Assembly: GCF_002999335.1 (NCBI RefSeq)
Contig: NW_020312103.1
Span: 1-64,000 of the forward strand
Source of the DNA: Cyclospora cayetanensis
Taxonomy: Eukaryota > Apicomplexa > Conoidasida > Eucoccidiorida > Eimeriidae
Reading direction: 5' to 3'
DNA length: 64,000 nucleotides
How positions within the stretch are numbered: position 1 is the first letter of the stretch; the number at the start of each line of letters is the position of its first letter. Shown one piece after another: positions 50,311-61,290 of this stretch. Both the position numbers and the translations under genes were made by a program. Below the pieces are notes generated by a model. It was not told the origin of the DNA. It saw nothing but the letters and a program-made list of their open reading frames with translations, and did not search any database.

Positions 50311-51284
50311 TAAAAAAATACCCTGTGCGGCATGTTTATTTGGCTTGCCTTATTAAGCCGAATTCGCCTGCGTAGAGGGACTTCTGTAGCCAGCTATCAT
50401 AAATGCCTAAACACCTCGGTTGTTCCAAGTGCAGCGCACCAGCAAGCTTCAAGGGAGAACTGAGAAAGCCGAAGCGTGGATATCTATCAATAGATTAGTA
50501 ATCGAGAGATTTGGGCATTAGGTCGCCAAAGGCGCATGATAGACGAGCAACTACCAGATGAGTGGTGAATTCCAGGTGTACCTAAACTGTCCCATCAGGT
50601 GGTCGCAAGGTGGTTAGCGACTCAATGACTAAAGAACACATTGGTGAAGTAATCACAGAGGAGACACTGGTTGAGGCTTCAATAGCAAGTGAGCGCAGCT
50701 CTTACGCACTTGGAAGGGAAGAGCCACGTCAGGACCTAGAACTAATTGATGCCCGTTCTGTTTCAACCAGCCTTAGCCAACAGTCGTAGATGAGCGAGAA
50801 AAGAAAGCCAGAGGAAACGAGGAAGCACATACTTTTGAGCAGCCCCAGACAGCCCACAACAACGCCATATTTTCATTATGGGAGATGGGTTCCTACAATC
50901 CATAATTGGGAGTGCATGTAAAAAGAAGAAAGGACATTGAAGCACATAACGGAACCTAGCGGAGCCATGATCTTTGGTGAGCAAAGATGGCAAGCCAGTG
51001 ACGGAACACCCCCACGCAGACTGAGGCGCAGGGAGTGGGCCTAGAGGATATCGCTGCAGCGATACTTGATATGGGACATGAAGTGGATCTGTCAATTGAG
51101 GAGTTGGCGCAGAACTGCAATTTGTGTGTTCCCTCGTTGGCGGAGTCCCGAAGTCTGAGGCTTCTACCGAGCGCCGGAAGGCAACGAAAGGCGAAGCTAC
51201 AAAAGGTAGATGCCACTGCGAATCACTGCAAGCAGATGACGTATTATAAAAGGTAAGCGCAAGAATCGGCGCGCTGCCTGGCAA

Positions 51285-51960
51285 AAATGCGGTGTTTGTG
51301 CCAAGAAAGGACGGAAGGTGGTGGCGCGTGTGCGCTATCTGTGAGCCCCTAAATAGGACTTCTTTCAAACAAAAGTTCCCCATGCCTTGTGTTGGCAAGA
51401 TACTCGGCAAACTGCACGGATCAACAGTGTATATGGGTTTTGGCTTCACAGACGCTTGCTTACTCGTCCTCATCTTGATGGCAAGCGCACTGTGGCATCC
51501 AATACCGACACTCGAAAACTCGAGTATACCTGCATGACGTTTCATCCTTTCAGTGCTCCAGCTTGACCGCAACGGCTAGTTACTTGGAACTTCAAGGGAC
51601 CCATGAAGGAGGAGTGGATGGTTGCCTACATGGACGACGGCCTAGTATGCAAGTGAAACGTTCAAAAGCACCTACAACTACGGCGTGCTCTACAGCTACT
51701 GCGGAAGAAACAGTGCTAATGTAAAGCATGCAAGTGCCTGTTTTGGATGAGTACATCGACATTCGTGGGGTTCGGTGCTCGGTTGCAGGCATCGAGCTAC
51801 ATCCGGCAAAACTAAAAGTATTCAAGCCATAGTTTTGCTTTTACTCGCCGGCAAGTATGCTTAGAAGTTCTATAAACTTGCACCTTATTATTGATATATA
51901 AATCCGGACTTCTTCGCATCACCGTTCCTTTGACCGATCTACCAAAGAAAACTCAGTCTA
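51285..51960 (+). pseudogene. Reverse transcriptase remnant (element C)
   Basis: The opening VFVPRKDGRW and PLNRTSFKQKFPMP match RT fingers. The palm box VAYMDDGLVCK lies at 51,621-51,653 and is followed at once by a stop. The next frame gives HLQ-x-RRALQLLRKK, and PLTDLPKK (near 51,930) stands at the family's connection end. About 80 residues between fingers and palm are unreadable. Confidence 0.85.
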
Positions 51961-52049
51961 TAGCCTGAACAAAGAAGGTTGATGCCGCAACAAGGACGGC
52001 TTAAGCCACCTTACCACTCCTCCCGATGCTTGTGCTTCTGCATTGGAAA

Positions 52050-52935
52050 AGTCGTATGCTCCGAACAACCGATGCTACTGACTGTGGGGTGGCTGCCGTC
52101 TTCTCCAAGCAGACTGCGGGTTTTTCGAACTGTTAGGGTATTGCCTGTTATTCGCACCGCTTAACCGAAACAGAGTAGCTGCTTCGAGGGTGGCGAAAGG
52201 AAATCTCTGGGGTGGGAGCTGCCCAGACAGACCGCTTCTTGATGTATATTAACAAAGATTTGGGGGACTTGATTTCTCTACAGAACTTCCTGGATGGGGC
52301 ACCTTCTGTAGATGACTTCACCTGCACAACGCAGCATATCAAGGCCTTGACGTGGTCGCCGATGTGCTCTAGAGATATTCCAGCGAGTCTCTAGTGCACA
52401 TCGCAATGCGCTTTTGTCTCTGATGATTCACGCTTTCTACCAAAACTGCTCAAGTCGTACGCTTTTGACACCCTTGCATCCGCTAGTCTCGCCAAAGTAC
52501 AAAACCGCAAAAGAGCTAAGCACTAGCACGTTGAGGATGGCCTACTGTGGCGCAAAATAATACTGACCCTCCATCGCCTATATATTCCGCCTCACCTTGA
52601 CAGTCCCGTTTTGCGCAAGGCACATGATCATGTTCTTTCTTGCCACGATGGGATTCACACTGTAGTGGAAAAACACTCCCAGTCTCTGGGGGACTGAGAT
52701 GCATTTGGTGGCAGAGACGTATGCTTTGTCATGCGCAGATTGTCAGAAGCTGGAGTCGCAACGATATGGCTACACAGATGTCCCAGTATTGGCATCACAG
52801 AAAGCGATACGAAGTTCGCTAGTGGGCTCTGGCGCAACATTACGAACAGCCAACGGAACGACCTTGATATAACCGCTACCAACCAGCCAAAGGCAGACGG
52901 ACACACAAAATGTACCAACCGCATTCTTCTGTAGT
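52050..52935 (+). pseudogene. RNase H and integrase remnant (element C)
   Basis: ATDCGVAAVFSKQ matches the TDASDYGVGAVLxQ start of the Ty3/gypsy RNase H. VEDGLLWRKI (52,531-52,560), RLYIPPHLDSPVLRKAHDHV and IHTVVEKH trace the segment before the integrase zinc site. ESDTKFASGLWRN and PKADGHTKCTNR stand for the SDRDPKFTSxFW and HPQTDGQTERxNR blocks of the catalytic core. Confidence 0.85.
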
Positions 52936-54945
52936 TGCAAGCCTATATTTCCAAAGATGCGGGTGCTCGGCTTGGGGATTTTCCTTTTTCTGAGTGGTTC
53001 TAGAGTTCAACAGTTTTCTTCCCTACCCGTTGCTTTCTTGCAGTCGTTGGTTATTATCAGTGTGTCATATGCCATTAGATTCATATGCAGGCATTCTCAG
53101 ATATCGCGTCTGTTCATTCCTCCTAATGCCTCTTTTGGAGCGTTACACTCGACTAGGCTGCATGCACCCATCATATTTGCACGCAAACAATGCTCCATGA
53201 GGCCTGGAGGCACGGTTGAACTAGTGTACATTTTAAGCTTTCGCAGTCTTTACCTGATTTGTGGCTTTTCGTAGCATCAGGCTCACACAATTCAGCACTC
53301 CGACAACATTGGACGATCGCGCGATGTCATGTTGGCTTTCTCCAGCGTACGTTGTTGGCTAATTTGTTTGCGCTTGTTCCCGTCGATTTCTTTGTGGCAA
53401 TTAATGCCGATTCGCAGCCCTCATTCGCACTGCATTCGCTTGTTTATGTGCCTGGGGAGTGACGATAGGGCCAACATTCTTCTGCGCCATTGCATGCAGT
53501 TGGTCCAACCGGCTAGGTACAGTTAATATGAGGCTTACAGGAGCACTCTAGGTGTCCCTCATCCCTCGTAGTGGGAAGTCTGAGGCGTGCAGGCAGAAGG
53601 GCGTAGCTCTCTTGGACAGCTGCTCATAAGCGGCATCACAGTGCGTTCAGGCTGGAGTTTGGCGCATCCCTACGGAGACCTCTGGAACGTTACACCACGC
53701 TCGGTAAGGTACCATCCCACTAGTTCTACCAAGCTTTTCGGGAAAAATGATTGTGCAATTTGTTTTGTGCTTTGCACTTGCTGCATATCGCATTTAACTC
53801 CAAGTTCTACAAATGCGCGCAGTTTTCTGGGCAGTAAACTACTACGGATGTCCGTCGGGTTTTGCAGTATGCAGCTGGTTCCTTGCTGGTTGTGCTTTCT
53901 CAACTGGGGCCGTAGCCGTTCAGAGCTTTGTAAAGGACAAAGCTCCTCTGGAAAATGCATACCTCCCTTACTTTTGATAGTGTTCTGAAAGATGTGGTAC
54001 CCTCAAAACTGCCTGGCGTACAGGAACGTACAAGAAAAGCCAGTCCTACCGCCCATAGATTGCGCTTGTGACATCTAAAGTATGCAATTACCTCATAGAA
54101 ACCGTTTCATATGACTACCAGCGTAGGGGCAGCACTACAGCAGTGAGACAGCGCTCTATACTGTGAACTTCCACTGGGGTCCCGCTAACAACAACCCGGT
54201 CGGCCCTGAGCCCCGAGACCTTGCTGGCTTGTGGCATATGGGAGACAGATTTTAAAAAAATAAAGCAGGGTTACTCTTTTTAGTGACTTGACTGGTTTTC
54301 AGCATGCGCGCCTCCTCAGCAGCATCCCAAGTTGTGCGATACACTTGAGCTGTACGCAGGGATAAGCTGTCAACCACATGTGGGATACGTACGTCGAAAC
54401 TAAAATGAGAATACTATTCCGTTTGATCACTCACACTTTTATCGCAATTCAACTATGTGAAAGTATGAAGTAACGCCTCAGCGCCTGCACCGCCCCACAT
54501 GGTGGGCACTGGCATTCTTAATGTAGTCTTAACTTAGGGCTGAAAAAGTCCGGTATAAAGCCTTTATCGCAATGTCATTTACGATATAGGCATGCCGCCG
54601 ATTAAGATCATAGAAGCTTTGAATTTTGACGGTAGGACAGTGTCCTGTTGAATTGTTCGAGTGCAGTGGCTGGTGGAGGAATTTGGGGCTGCGTGAAAAG
54701 CACCAGGACAGCAGCCAGAAGTTGGTCTAAAGGCCCAGGATATGCGGCTGTATTGATGTCTAGAGAATTCCGTGCTGTTCTGCCTACAGAACGGGAATGC
54801 TGCTGTTGGCACAATAGGGCCACTGTCCTCTGCACTGAGATTCACAGCCGCAGACTTCACCCCACGGCGTGTCGGGCTCTTGTTCCCGCACCGCATACTC
54901 TCTCGGTGCTGAACCACTACTGCCGTACAAAAGGTGTTGCTGAAA
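52936..54945. other. Region between element C and eIF3c
   Basis: The 3' LTR of element C should begin here; 53,010-53,180 weakly resembles 8,110-8,350, but I could not fix borders. Frames around 53,587-53,990 and 54,579-55,058 show no family motif. The eIF3c promoter must lie near the right end. Confidence 0.4.
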
Positions 54946-57900
54946 ATGCAATCGAAGTTTTGGGCGGCGGGGGCTGAATCCTCGGAATCAGAATACTCCT
55001 CGGAGAGTGACGACCAGGAGCAGGAGGTAAGGCACCGCCACAGTGCAGACTTTTGCATTTGCCACTTTGTCGTTACGTTTTTTCTCTGTAAGCGGACTCA
55101 TATATCAACGCTATCCGCGTGTGCCGACCCTTCATGCACTTGCGCGCGTGCGACGCATGTCGCATGTATGCAGCATGCACACGCGGGGTAGCCTGGGTAG
55201 GAAGGATTGGTAAGGGTAGCTCATTACTTACCATATGATTGAAGGCGACCTCTCGACTGTTGCATCGTGTGCTCCCATGCAAAAGGGGTGCCCTGGTGTC
55301 AGGACGAACTGCATTGTACTTGGAGCGCTGCAGTTATACGCATTCCTCTGCCTTGTGTTTCTTCACGGATCTGGTAATAGCCAAGTGATGTACTTCTGTG
55401 CATAAGCTTTGTTTCTACATCTGTATGAACTGTGTCTTTGTTATTCTTTATTGGACGTGTGCCCGTGGGGCTGTTGGATTTTGGCATTCGAGGATTACGA
55501 ACATTTTAGAGTTCTTAAGTACGTGTTTTGCTTGTTTCTTCGTTTTTCCAGCAGCAGAAAAAGGTGGCTGCTCCGTCCTCTCGGTGGGCTGCTGCTGAGA
55601 CCTCGTCTAGCGATGATGAGGGACGTGTTGTTAAGAGTCTGAAAGATAGGCGCTGGGGCGCTATGCGCGAAGTCATCCGTCAGATGGAAAATCACATGAA
55701 GATCTTGGACTTTGCGGAACTCGGAAAGGGTATGTGGGTGTGAATATGAATGCTGTGTATGCAATCGATGGCGGCATACGGATGCTATGCTCTCCGAGGG
55801 CTTGGTCGCGTTGCGTAGTGTGCAAAGCACTGGCTTTGTGGCGAGACGGAGGCGATCAATGAGGCCCGCCACGGTGGAAATGTTGTGCATTTTGCGTGTC
55901 AGATTATGACACGCTGTTGAAGAGCTATCACAAGGCGCACCAGGTTATTGAGCAGGAGGGCGTGCCGAACTTCTTTGTTCGCGCCCTTGTTGCTCTTGAG
56001 ACATTCGTCGAGGAGAAGCACAAAGACAAGGAAAGCTTCAAAAAGCTGTCTCGCCCGAAGGCCCTTGCGTTGAATACCCTGAGGGCTAAGGTTCGCAAAA
56101 CTACCGAGCCGTGGGCGACGAACATTTCTGAGTGCAAAGAGAATCCCGACAAGTTCGAAACGGAAAGCGAAGACTCCGACGAGGGTGACGTAAGTCATTG
56201 CGGTCTCTACATGCAGTACAGGGGGACTGCTGTCGTACCTGGGGGCTGTGTGTGGTGCTGTTGCGAACTTGTTTGTAAGGGTTGACCCGCGGCGAGAATT
56301 CTTAGTTGGCTTCACGCTTGTGTGCACATGTGTGCTCGTGCACGTGGTGGGTGGGTGCAGTCGGACAGCGACTTCAGTGAGGACAGCAGCGAGGAGAGCG
56401 AATCGAGTGAAGAAAGTAGCAGCGACTCCGAAGATGGCGAGGGCAGCCACAAGGAGAAGGCGGAGGGGTCTGAGGACGGCAGCGAATGGTCGGATTCGGA
56501 AGCAGACGATGAGAGCCAAGGTGAGGAATGAGTGTTTTTTCGAAGTGCAGGAAAGGGCGTATGGAATCTAGTGCTTGGATATGGACCTGGAAATCGCTTT
56601 TTCTCTGCGTCTGCATGCATCAGCTCTGTGATCTGGGCGTTCATAGATCCCTGAGCCTTGCTCTTGCATCTTTGCGCATTAGGCGACGACGGCGACCGGC
56701 ACAAAGACGCCATGGCGAAGTGGGGTGTACGCGAGGAAGGGGAGAAGAAGAAGTCCAAGTCTGCAAAGAAGAAGCCTTCAGTGAAGCCCTCTAAGACAGC
56801 CTCGAAAGAGCCGGCACCCGCTGGAGCAGAGGCAGGATTCACTACGAAGGACATGGAGCATTTGTTCGACACCAGCGACCTGAATGAGGAAGTCATTGCG
56901 AAACGCGTACAGATGGTTGTAGAAAAACGCGGTAGGCGAGGCGTTGACAAGATGGAGCAGATGCGCATTTTGAAGCGTCTGGCCGAACTCGCGGAAACCG
57001 TGAGCCCCCAGTGCCACCTTGAAGCGTTGGGTCACTTGATCAGTGCGGAGTTCGACACCACGTCTGGCGTGTTTACTTGCATGCCACTTGCGATTTGGAT
57101 GGAAACGTTCGCCGGCGTTAAGCTCCTCCTTACCATCATGGAACAGAACAAGGGCTCGTACTTGGTGCCCATAGCGGGGATAGCAGAGGGGTCGACCCCA
57201 GAAGAGATCCAGCAAGTATCGGCGTGCATTCTCGCCTCATTTGTGGAGCGTCTTGACGACGATTTGATAAAGTCGCTGCAGTCGACAGACGTCCACTCGG
57301 ACGAATACAAGGAACGGCTTGGCAAGAGCATTGACATCTTGGCCCTCCTTTGGCGCACATTCTGCTTCCTTGATGGTCGGGGCTTCAAGACGCAGGCGGC
57401 AACGGTCGCTCTGAAGGTCAACGAGCACATGCATTATAAGTGAGTGCCACTTCGGTAGCAGCTGATGGGTGTCACCGCGTGTGTGTGCCCCTCCGCGTAG
57501 CGCGCCCTATTTTTGAGGCATTTCTGATTGCACTGCATGCTTCTTTGCAGGCCTGATGCGATCGCAACCAAGATGTGGGATGTCTTGCGCAAGGAGTTGC
57601 CTGATGAACTCTGTGTTAACCTTCCCGGAGAAAATAATATGGCGCCCACGGCCTTCATTGAAACACTGACGCGCTACGTCTTCAAATACTGTGCGACGGT
57701 CCCACTATTATCCTCCGCTTTCTTGCGCGGCGCATACGGATGTAACCAGTGCTATCGTTGCGGATCATCAGATCTTTAAGTGTACAGACGTGAAATAGCT
57801 TTACCCTACTGATGTCGCGTGTTCGCGCATGAAGGCGGTTACGCACCGACTTTTTGTCCATCGCACCATTCGGTCAGTAATGAAAGGTGCGGGCTTGACG

Positions 57901-59828
57901 CCTTTATTTGCCCAATTCAGTTTGCGGTTTTTTGTGGTTTCGCAGCGCAAAGCCAGCGCGACAAGATCCGCGCGCTACTGCATGTGGCGTATAGCAAGAG
58001 TTTGCACGACGACTACTACCAGGCCCGCGATCTGATGCACACGCCTAACATCCAGGAGTTGGCTATGCAGACCGATGTTTCCACCCAGATCTTGTACAAC
58101 CGGAACTTGGTGCAGCTCGGTCTATGTGCTTTCCGCAATGGACTGATCCAAGATGCCCACGCATGCTTGTCGCAGATATGCCCCAAACACAAGGAGCTGC
58201 TAGCCCAGGGTCTCTCCAACCTTAAAAATGTCGAGCGCACACAAGAGCAGGAACGTGCAGAAAAGCGAAGATTGCTGCCTTATCACATGCATATCAGCAT
58301 GGAACTGATCGAATGTGTTCACAACATGTAAGGCCGCTTCTTTGAATCTCTATTTGAGTGCTGCAGACTTGCGCCCAACCCCGCGGCAGAGTAAATTCTG
58401 TTCAGTGCATAAACTTCGGTCGAATTTCCTCGTTTCTGCAGCTGCGCCATGTTGCTTGAGGTGCCACACATGGCGCACGACGCGTTCGACCCCAGGAAAC
58501 GCTTGATCAGCAAGCACTTTAGGCGCATGCTCGAAATGTACGACCGTCAGACGTTTATGGGGCCTCCAGAAAACGCGAGGGAAACAGTCATGGCCGCAAC
58601 GAAGGCTCTACAACGGGGTGACTGGAGCGAATGCGCTCGGTATTTGTGGACTTTGACTATTTGGGAGAAGATGATCAACAAGGAGCACATTCAAGAAATG
58701 CTTCTGCAAAAGATCAAGGCCGAAGCTATGCGCACCTACATCTTCACAGTAAGATGCTTTACCCCAAAGCATACTTCTTTAAAGCATATCGTGTAGAGTT
58801 GACTAGCGAGTTCTCAGGCAATCCCTCGTCGAACCTGCGTTGCAGAGTGGCTGATTTATGTGGTTGCTTTTGTGCTTCTCAGTTCTTGTCGCTTTATGAC
58901 TCGTTTGCCATCGGGCAGCTCGCGAGCATGTTCGACCTCTCCCTGAATGCCGTGCACTCCATTGTCAGCAAGGTGATCTAGAATGCGCGAAACCCCGCCC
59001 AGAAAGCAAGGCACATGCGGGGAGGGACGGCGGGAAACGCTGTGGACATTTCTTGCCTGCGCAAAGAGTGATTTTGCTTGTTGAGATCACACAGTGCAGG
59101 TGCGTGTGCGTATGCCCTCTCGCGCAGATGATGATCAACGAGGAAATCCACGCGAGTTGGGATGAAACCAGCCAGTTCATTTTGATTAGTCGCGTGAAGC
59201 ACACGCGCCTGCAGCAACTTGCGCTCACGCTCGCAGAAAACATCACAAACGCTGTTGAGCAGAACGAGCTGACGCTGAACATGAAGAACCCGAAGTCAGT
59301 ATTTCAGATTGGTTGCCATATCAATCGTGCTGTTTGGGTGTCTTTTGCGTTTTGATGGCTGTGCCACCTCATAGGTCATCCTTGCGGTTTGGTAGCTAGG
59401 CAGTGTATATGCAGTCGATATGCTCTGATTCTGGTGAGACGGGGTGGTCGGGCTGTTGCGTGGAGCCCAGCACATGGGGGCATCCTTCGATGGGTGTTGT
59501 TTGCAGGTTTGCTTTGACTCACGAGAGACGGTTCATGCGGGAGGGAGATCGCGCTGGCTGGGGTGGACGCGACCGCGAAGATGGCAACTACTACCGCAAC
59601 AGACCAGGTTTCAGAGGCCGAGCAGGTCTTAATCCAGTGGGGGCCAGGGGCCGGGGCACTGGACGCGGTGGCTTCAGAGGGGGTGGCTTTAGAACCAACA
59701 GGGGAGGGGGCGACTACCGTGGCGATCACCGTGGCGAAAACCGAGGAGAACGAGGCGACCACAGAGGCAACCAGGACGTGCGCGATCCATTCCGCATTAA
59801 GTTTAGCAGCCCGCTCACGTATAACTGA
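54946..59828 (+). CDS. eIF3c: Translation initiation factor eIF3 subunit C
   Basis: This is a core eIF3 subunit that bridges eIF1/eIF5 and the 40S ribosome in the cytosol. Exons: 54,946-55,026; 55,552-55,729; 55,903-56,189; 56,361-56,520; 56,683-57,439; 57,551-57,690; 57,946-58,327; 58,442-58,748; 58,883-58,972; 59,128-59,294; 59,507-59,828 (956 aa; human protein about 913). It opens MQSKFWAAGAESSESE, close to the family start, with acidic Ser-rich stretches. Family blocks follow: MKILDFAELGK, GVPNFFVRALVALE, YYQARDLM, QILYNRNLVQLGLCAFRNG, CAMLLEVPHMAHDAFDPRKRLISKHFRR, GPPEN and the PCI winged helix (SMFDLSLNAVHSIVSKMMINEEI). The last exon adds an RGG/Gly-rich tail of about 70 residues ending DPFRIKFSSPLTYN. 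The exon 6 donor (TACT|GTGCGA) is non-consensus but restores the exact family alignment. Confidence 0.95.
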
Positions 59829-60587
59829 CTGTGACGCCCCGCATTTGCCTTCGATGCTGACGCTGAGCGGGCAGCTTCCGATGGGCCTGACGTCAGCGCA
59901 GCGTGCCCACCATTGCATGTTGGGCTGATGCTGTGGTGTGCGGCTGCACAAAGATGGGGTCATGAAAGCTTCTTCTCTATCCCCCTGAATAAGTTGGCAT
60001 AGGAGGCAAGCAGAGGTTAGAAACTGCCCTGGTTGAAGCAACTCTCGCAAGTTGCGCTTTTCCTGTATGCCTTTGATGCACTGTAACTCATTTACGGTTT
60101 GAAGGCAGAAATTTGCATCCCTCTTTACAGCAACCTACCGTATGTCTTAGGAGTGACAGACTTGAGAAGTAATCTTGCATTCAAGTGTGTAGTTCGTGCA
60201 TATGGAATAGTTGTTCGCGTCGAACTGCCGCATGCCTCATGGAGCGCGTCAGCTGGGAAACAATGCAGCCGGCGTCCCTTAAAAAAGCTGAGAGGCGAAA
60301 GTGAAATTTTCCCGCCTGGACAGTAGCCAGGTGCGCTGCCCAGCCACTGGTGGTCCTAAATAGACCAGCAGTTTAAGTGCGTGCGTACATGCTTTACGTT
60401 GGTTGTTGCCCACCAAATTGGCAATGAGGGCTTTGCTGTTCTTTCCATGGCGGTGAAATGGCTTGTTTTGTTGGTACTCACCCTGAAGAGTTGAAAGGAC
60501 AATTAAGGTCCAGGCATTGCTTAAATGTTCACTCATAATACATAGATCGTGCGCCTTGGTTCTAGAGGTGTGCAGACTTGCAGTTTT

Positions 60588-60767
60588 GCCAGGTGTGGCG
60601 CGTCCACAGGTCTCTTCCTAAGCCAGACGTGGGCGCTTCACTGCGGCTTGCATACCTGCGTTCTGCGGGCCTTGCATGCCTCGCTTTTTAGTGACTGGCG
60701 GAAAATTGTGCGCAATGTCAGCCTAGCGGCTTTCACAGTGCCGGCTGGGTGTTACGTCGCGCGAATA
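60588..60767 (+). repeat. 180-bp direct repeat, copy 1
   Basis: It starts GCCAGGTGTGGCGCGTCCAC and ends GTCGCGCGAATA. It matches copy 2 (61,111-61,290) at 175 of 180 positions by hand count, with no gaps. The flanks are unrelated. One frame is open across the whole unit in both copies. Confidence 0.97.
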
Positions 60768-61110
60768 CCCCCACGAGGTGTGCCGTGTATTATTTATTTT
60801 TTTAGGAGTATCTCTGTAGGTACTGATTAATCACCAATTCTTCTTGGGGTCTGCCACTTCCTCACATGCGAGGGCTCTGGAGTTCATCACGGGTAGCCCT
60901 TCAAGAGCATATGCTTTTGCAGAAGCGTAGCTGGTGCATCTCGAAAGTGGTGATGCAGTGCTGAATTCGACACTTGGACCCTATCGTTTAGTTATGTAAC
61001 TGTACTTCCTATGCTTTAGATTCAAGTTGCGCTTACTTCGCTTCTTAAGGCTGTTGCGAGGCGCTTCTACCGTATTCAACTGCCACTTCCGCTTCACAGC
61101 TTTACTTTTC

Positions 61111-61290
61111 GCCAGGTGTGGCGCGTCCACAAGTCACGTCCTAAGCCAGACGTGGGCGCTTCACTGCGGCTTGCATACCTGCGTTCTGCGGGCCTTGCAT
61201 GCCTCACTTTTTAGTGACTGGCGGAAAATTGTGCGCAATGTCAGCCTAGCGGCTTTTACAGTGCCGGCTGGGTGTTACGTCGCGCGAATA
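61111..61290 (+). repeat. 180-bp direct repeat, copy 2
   Basis: This is the second copy, 523 bp downstream in the same orientation. Three of the five differences cluster in the first 30 bases; the other two are single transitions. The frame that is open in copy 1 is open here as well (SQTWALHCGLHTCVLRALH is common to both). Confidence 0.97.

Larger units (their letters stand above)
49585..52935 (+). mobile_element. Degenerate Ty3/gypsy LTR retrotransposon (element C)
   Basis: This is the best-preserved of the three copies. In order it has an LTR-like part (49,585-49,870), a gag-side frame starting at the ATG near 50,080, an RT opening FVPRKDGRW (51,290) with LNRTSFKQKFPMP, the RT active site YMDD (51,627-51,638), a post-active-site KHLQ-x-RRALQLLRK stretch, an RNase H remnant TDCGVAAVFSKQTAGF (near 52,080), the linker LHRLYIPPHLDSPVL (near 52,570) and an integrase with DTKFASGLWRN and PKADGHTKCTNR (52,800-52,930). 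Stops and shifts break every part. It lies in the gap between AP-1 gamma and eIF3c and touches neither gene. Confidence 0.85.

Noticed and set aside
53587..53990. 133-codon plus-strand and 96-codon minus-strand frames after element C
   Set aside because: They have no RT, integrase, gag or host-gene motif. They may be LTR-derived, but the match is too weak to call.
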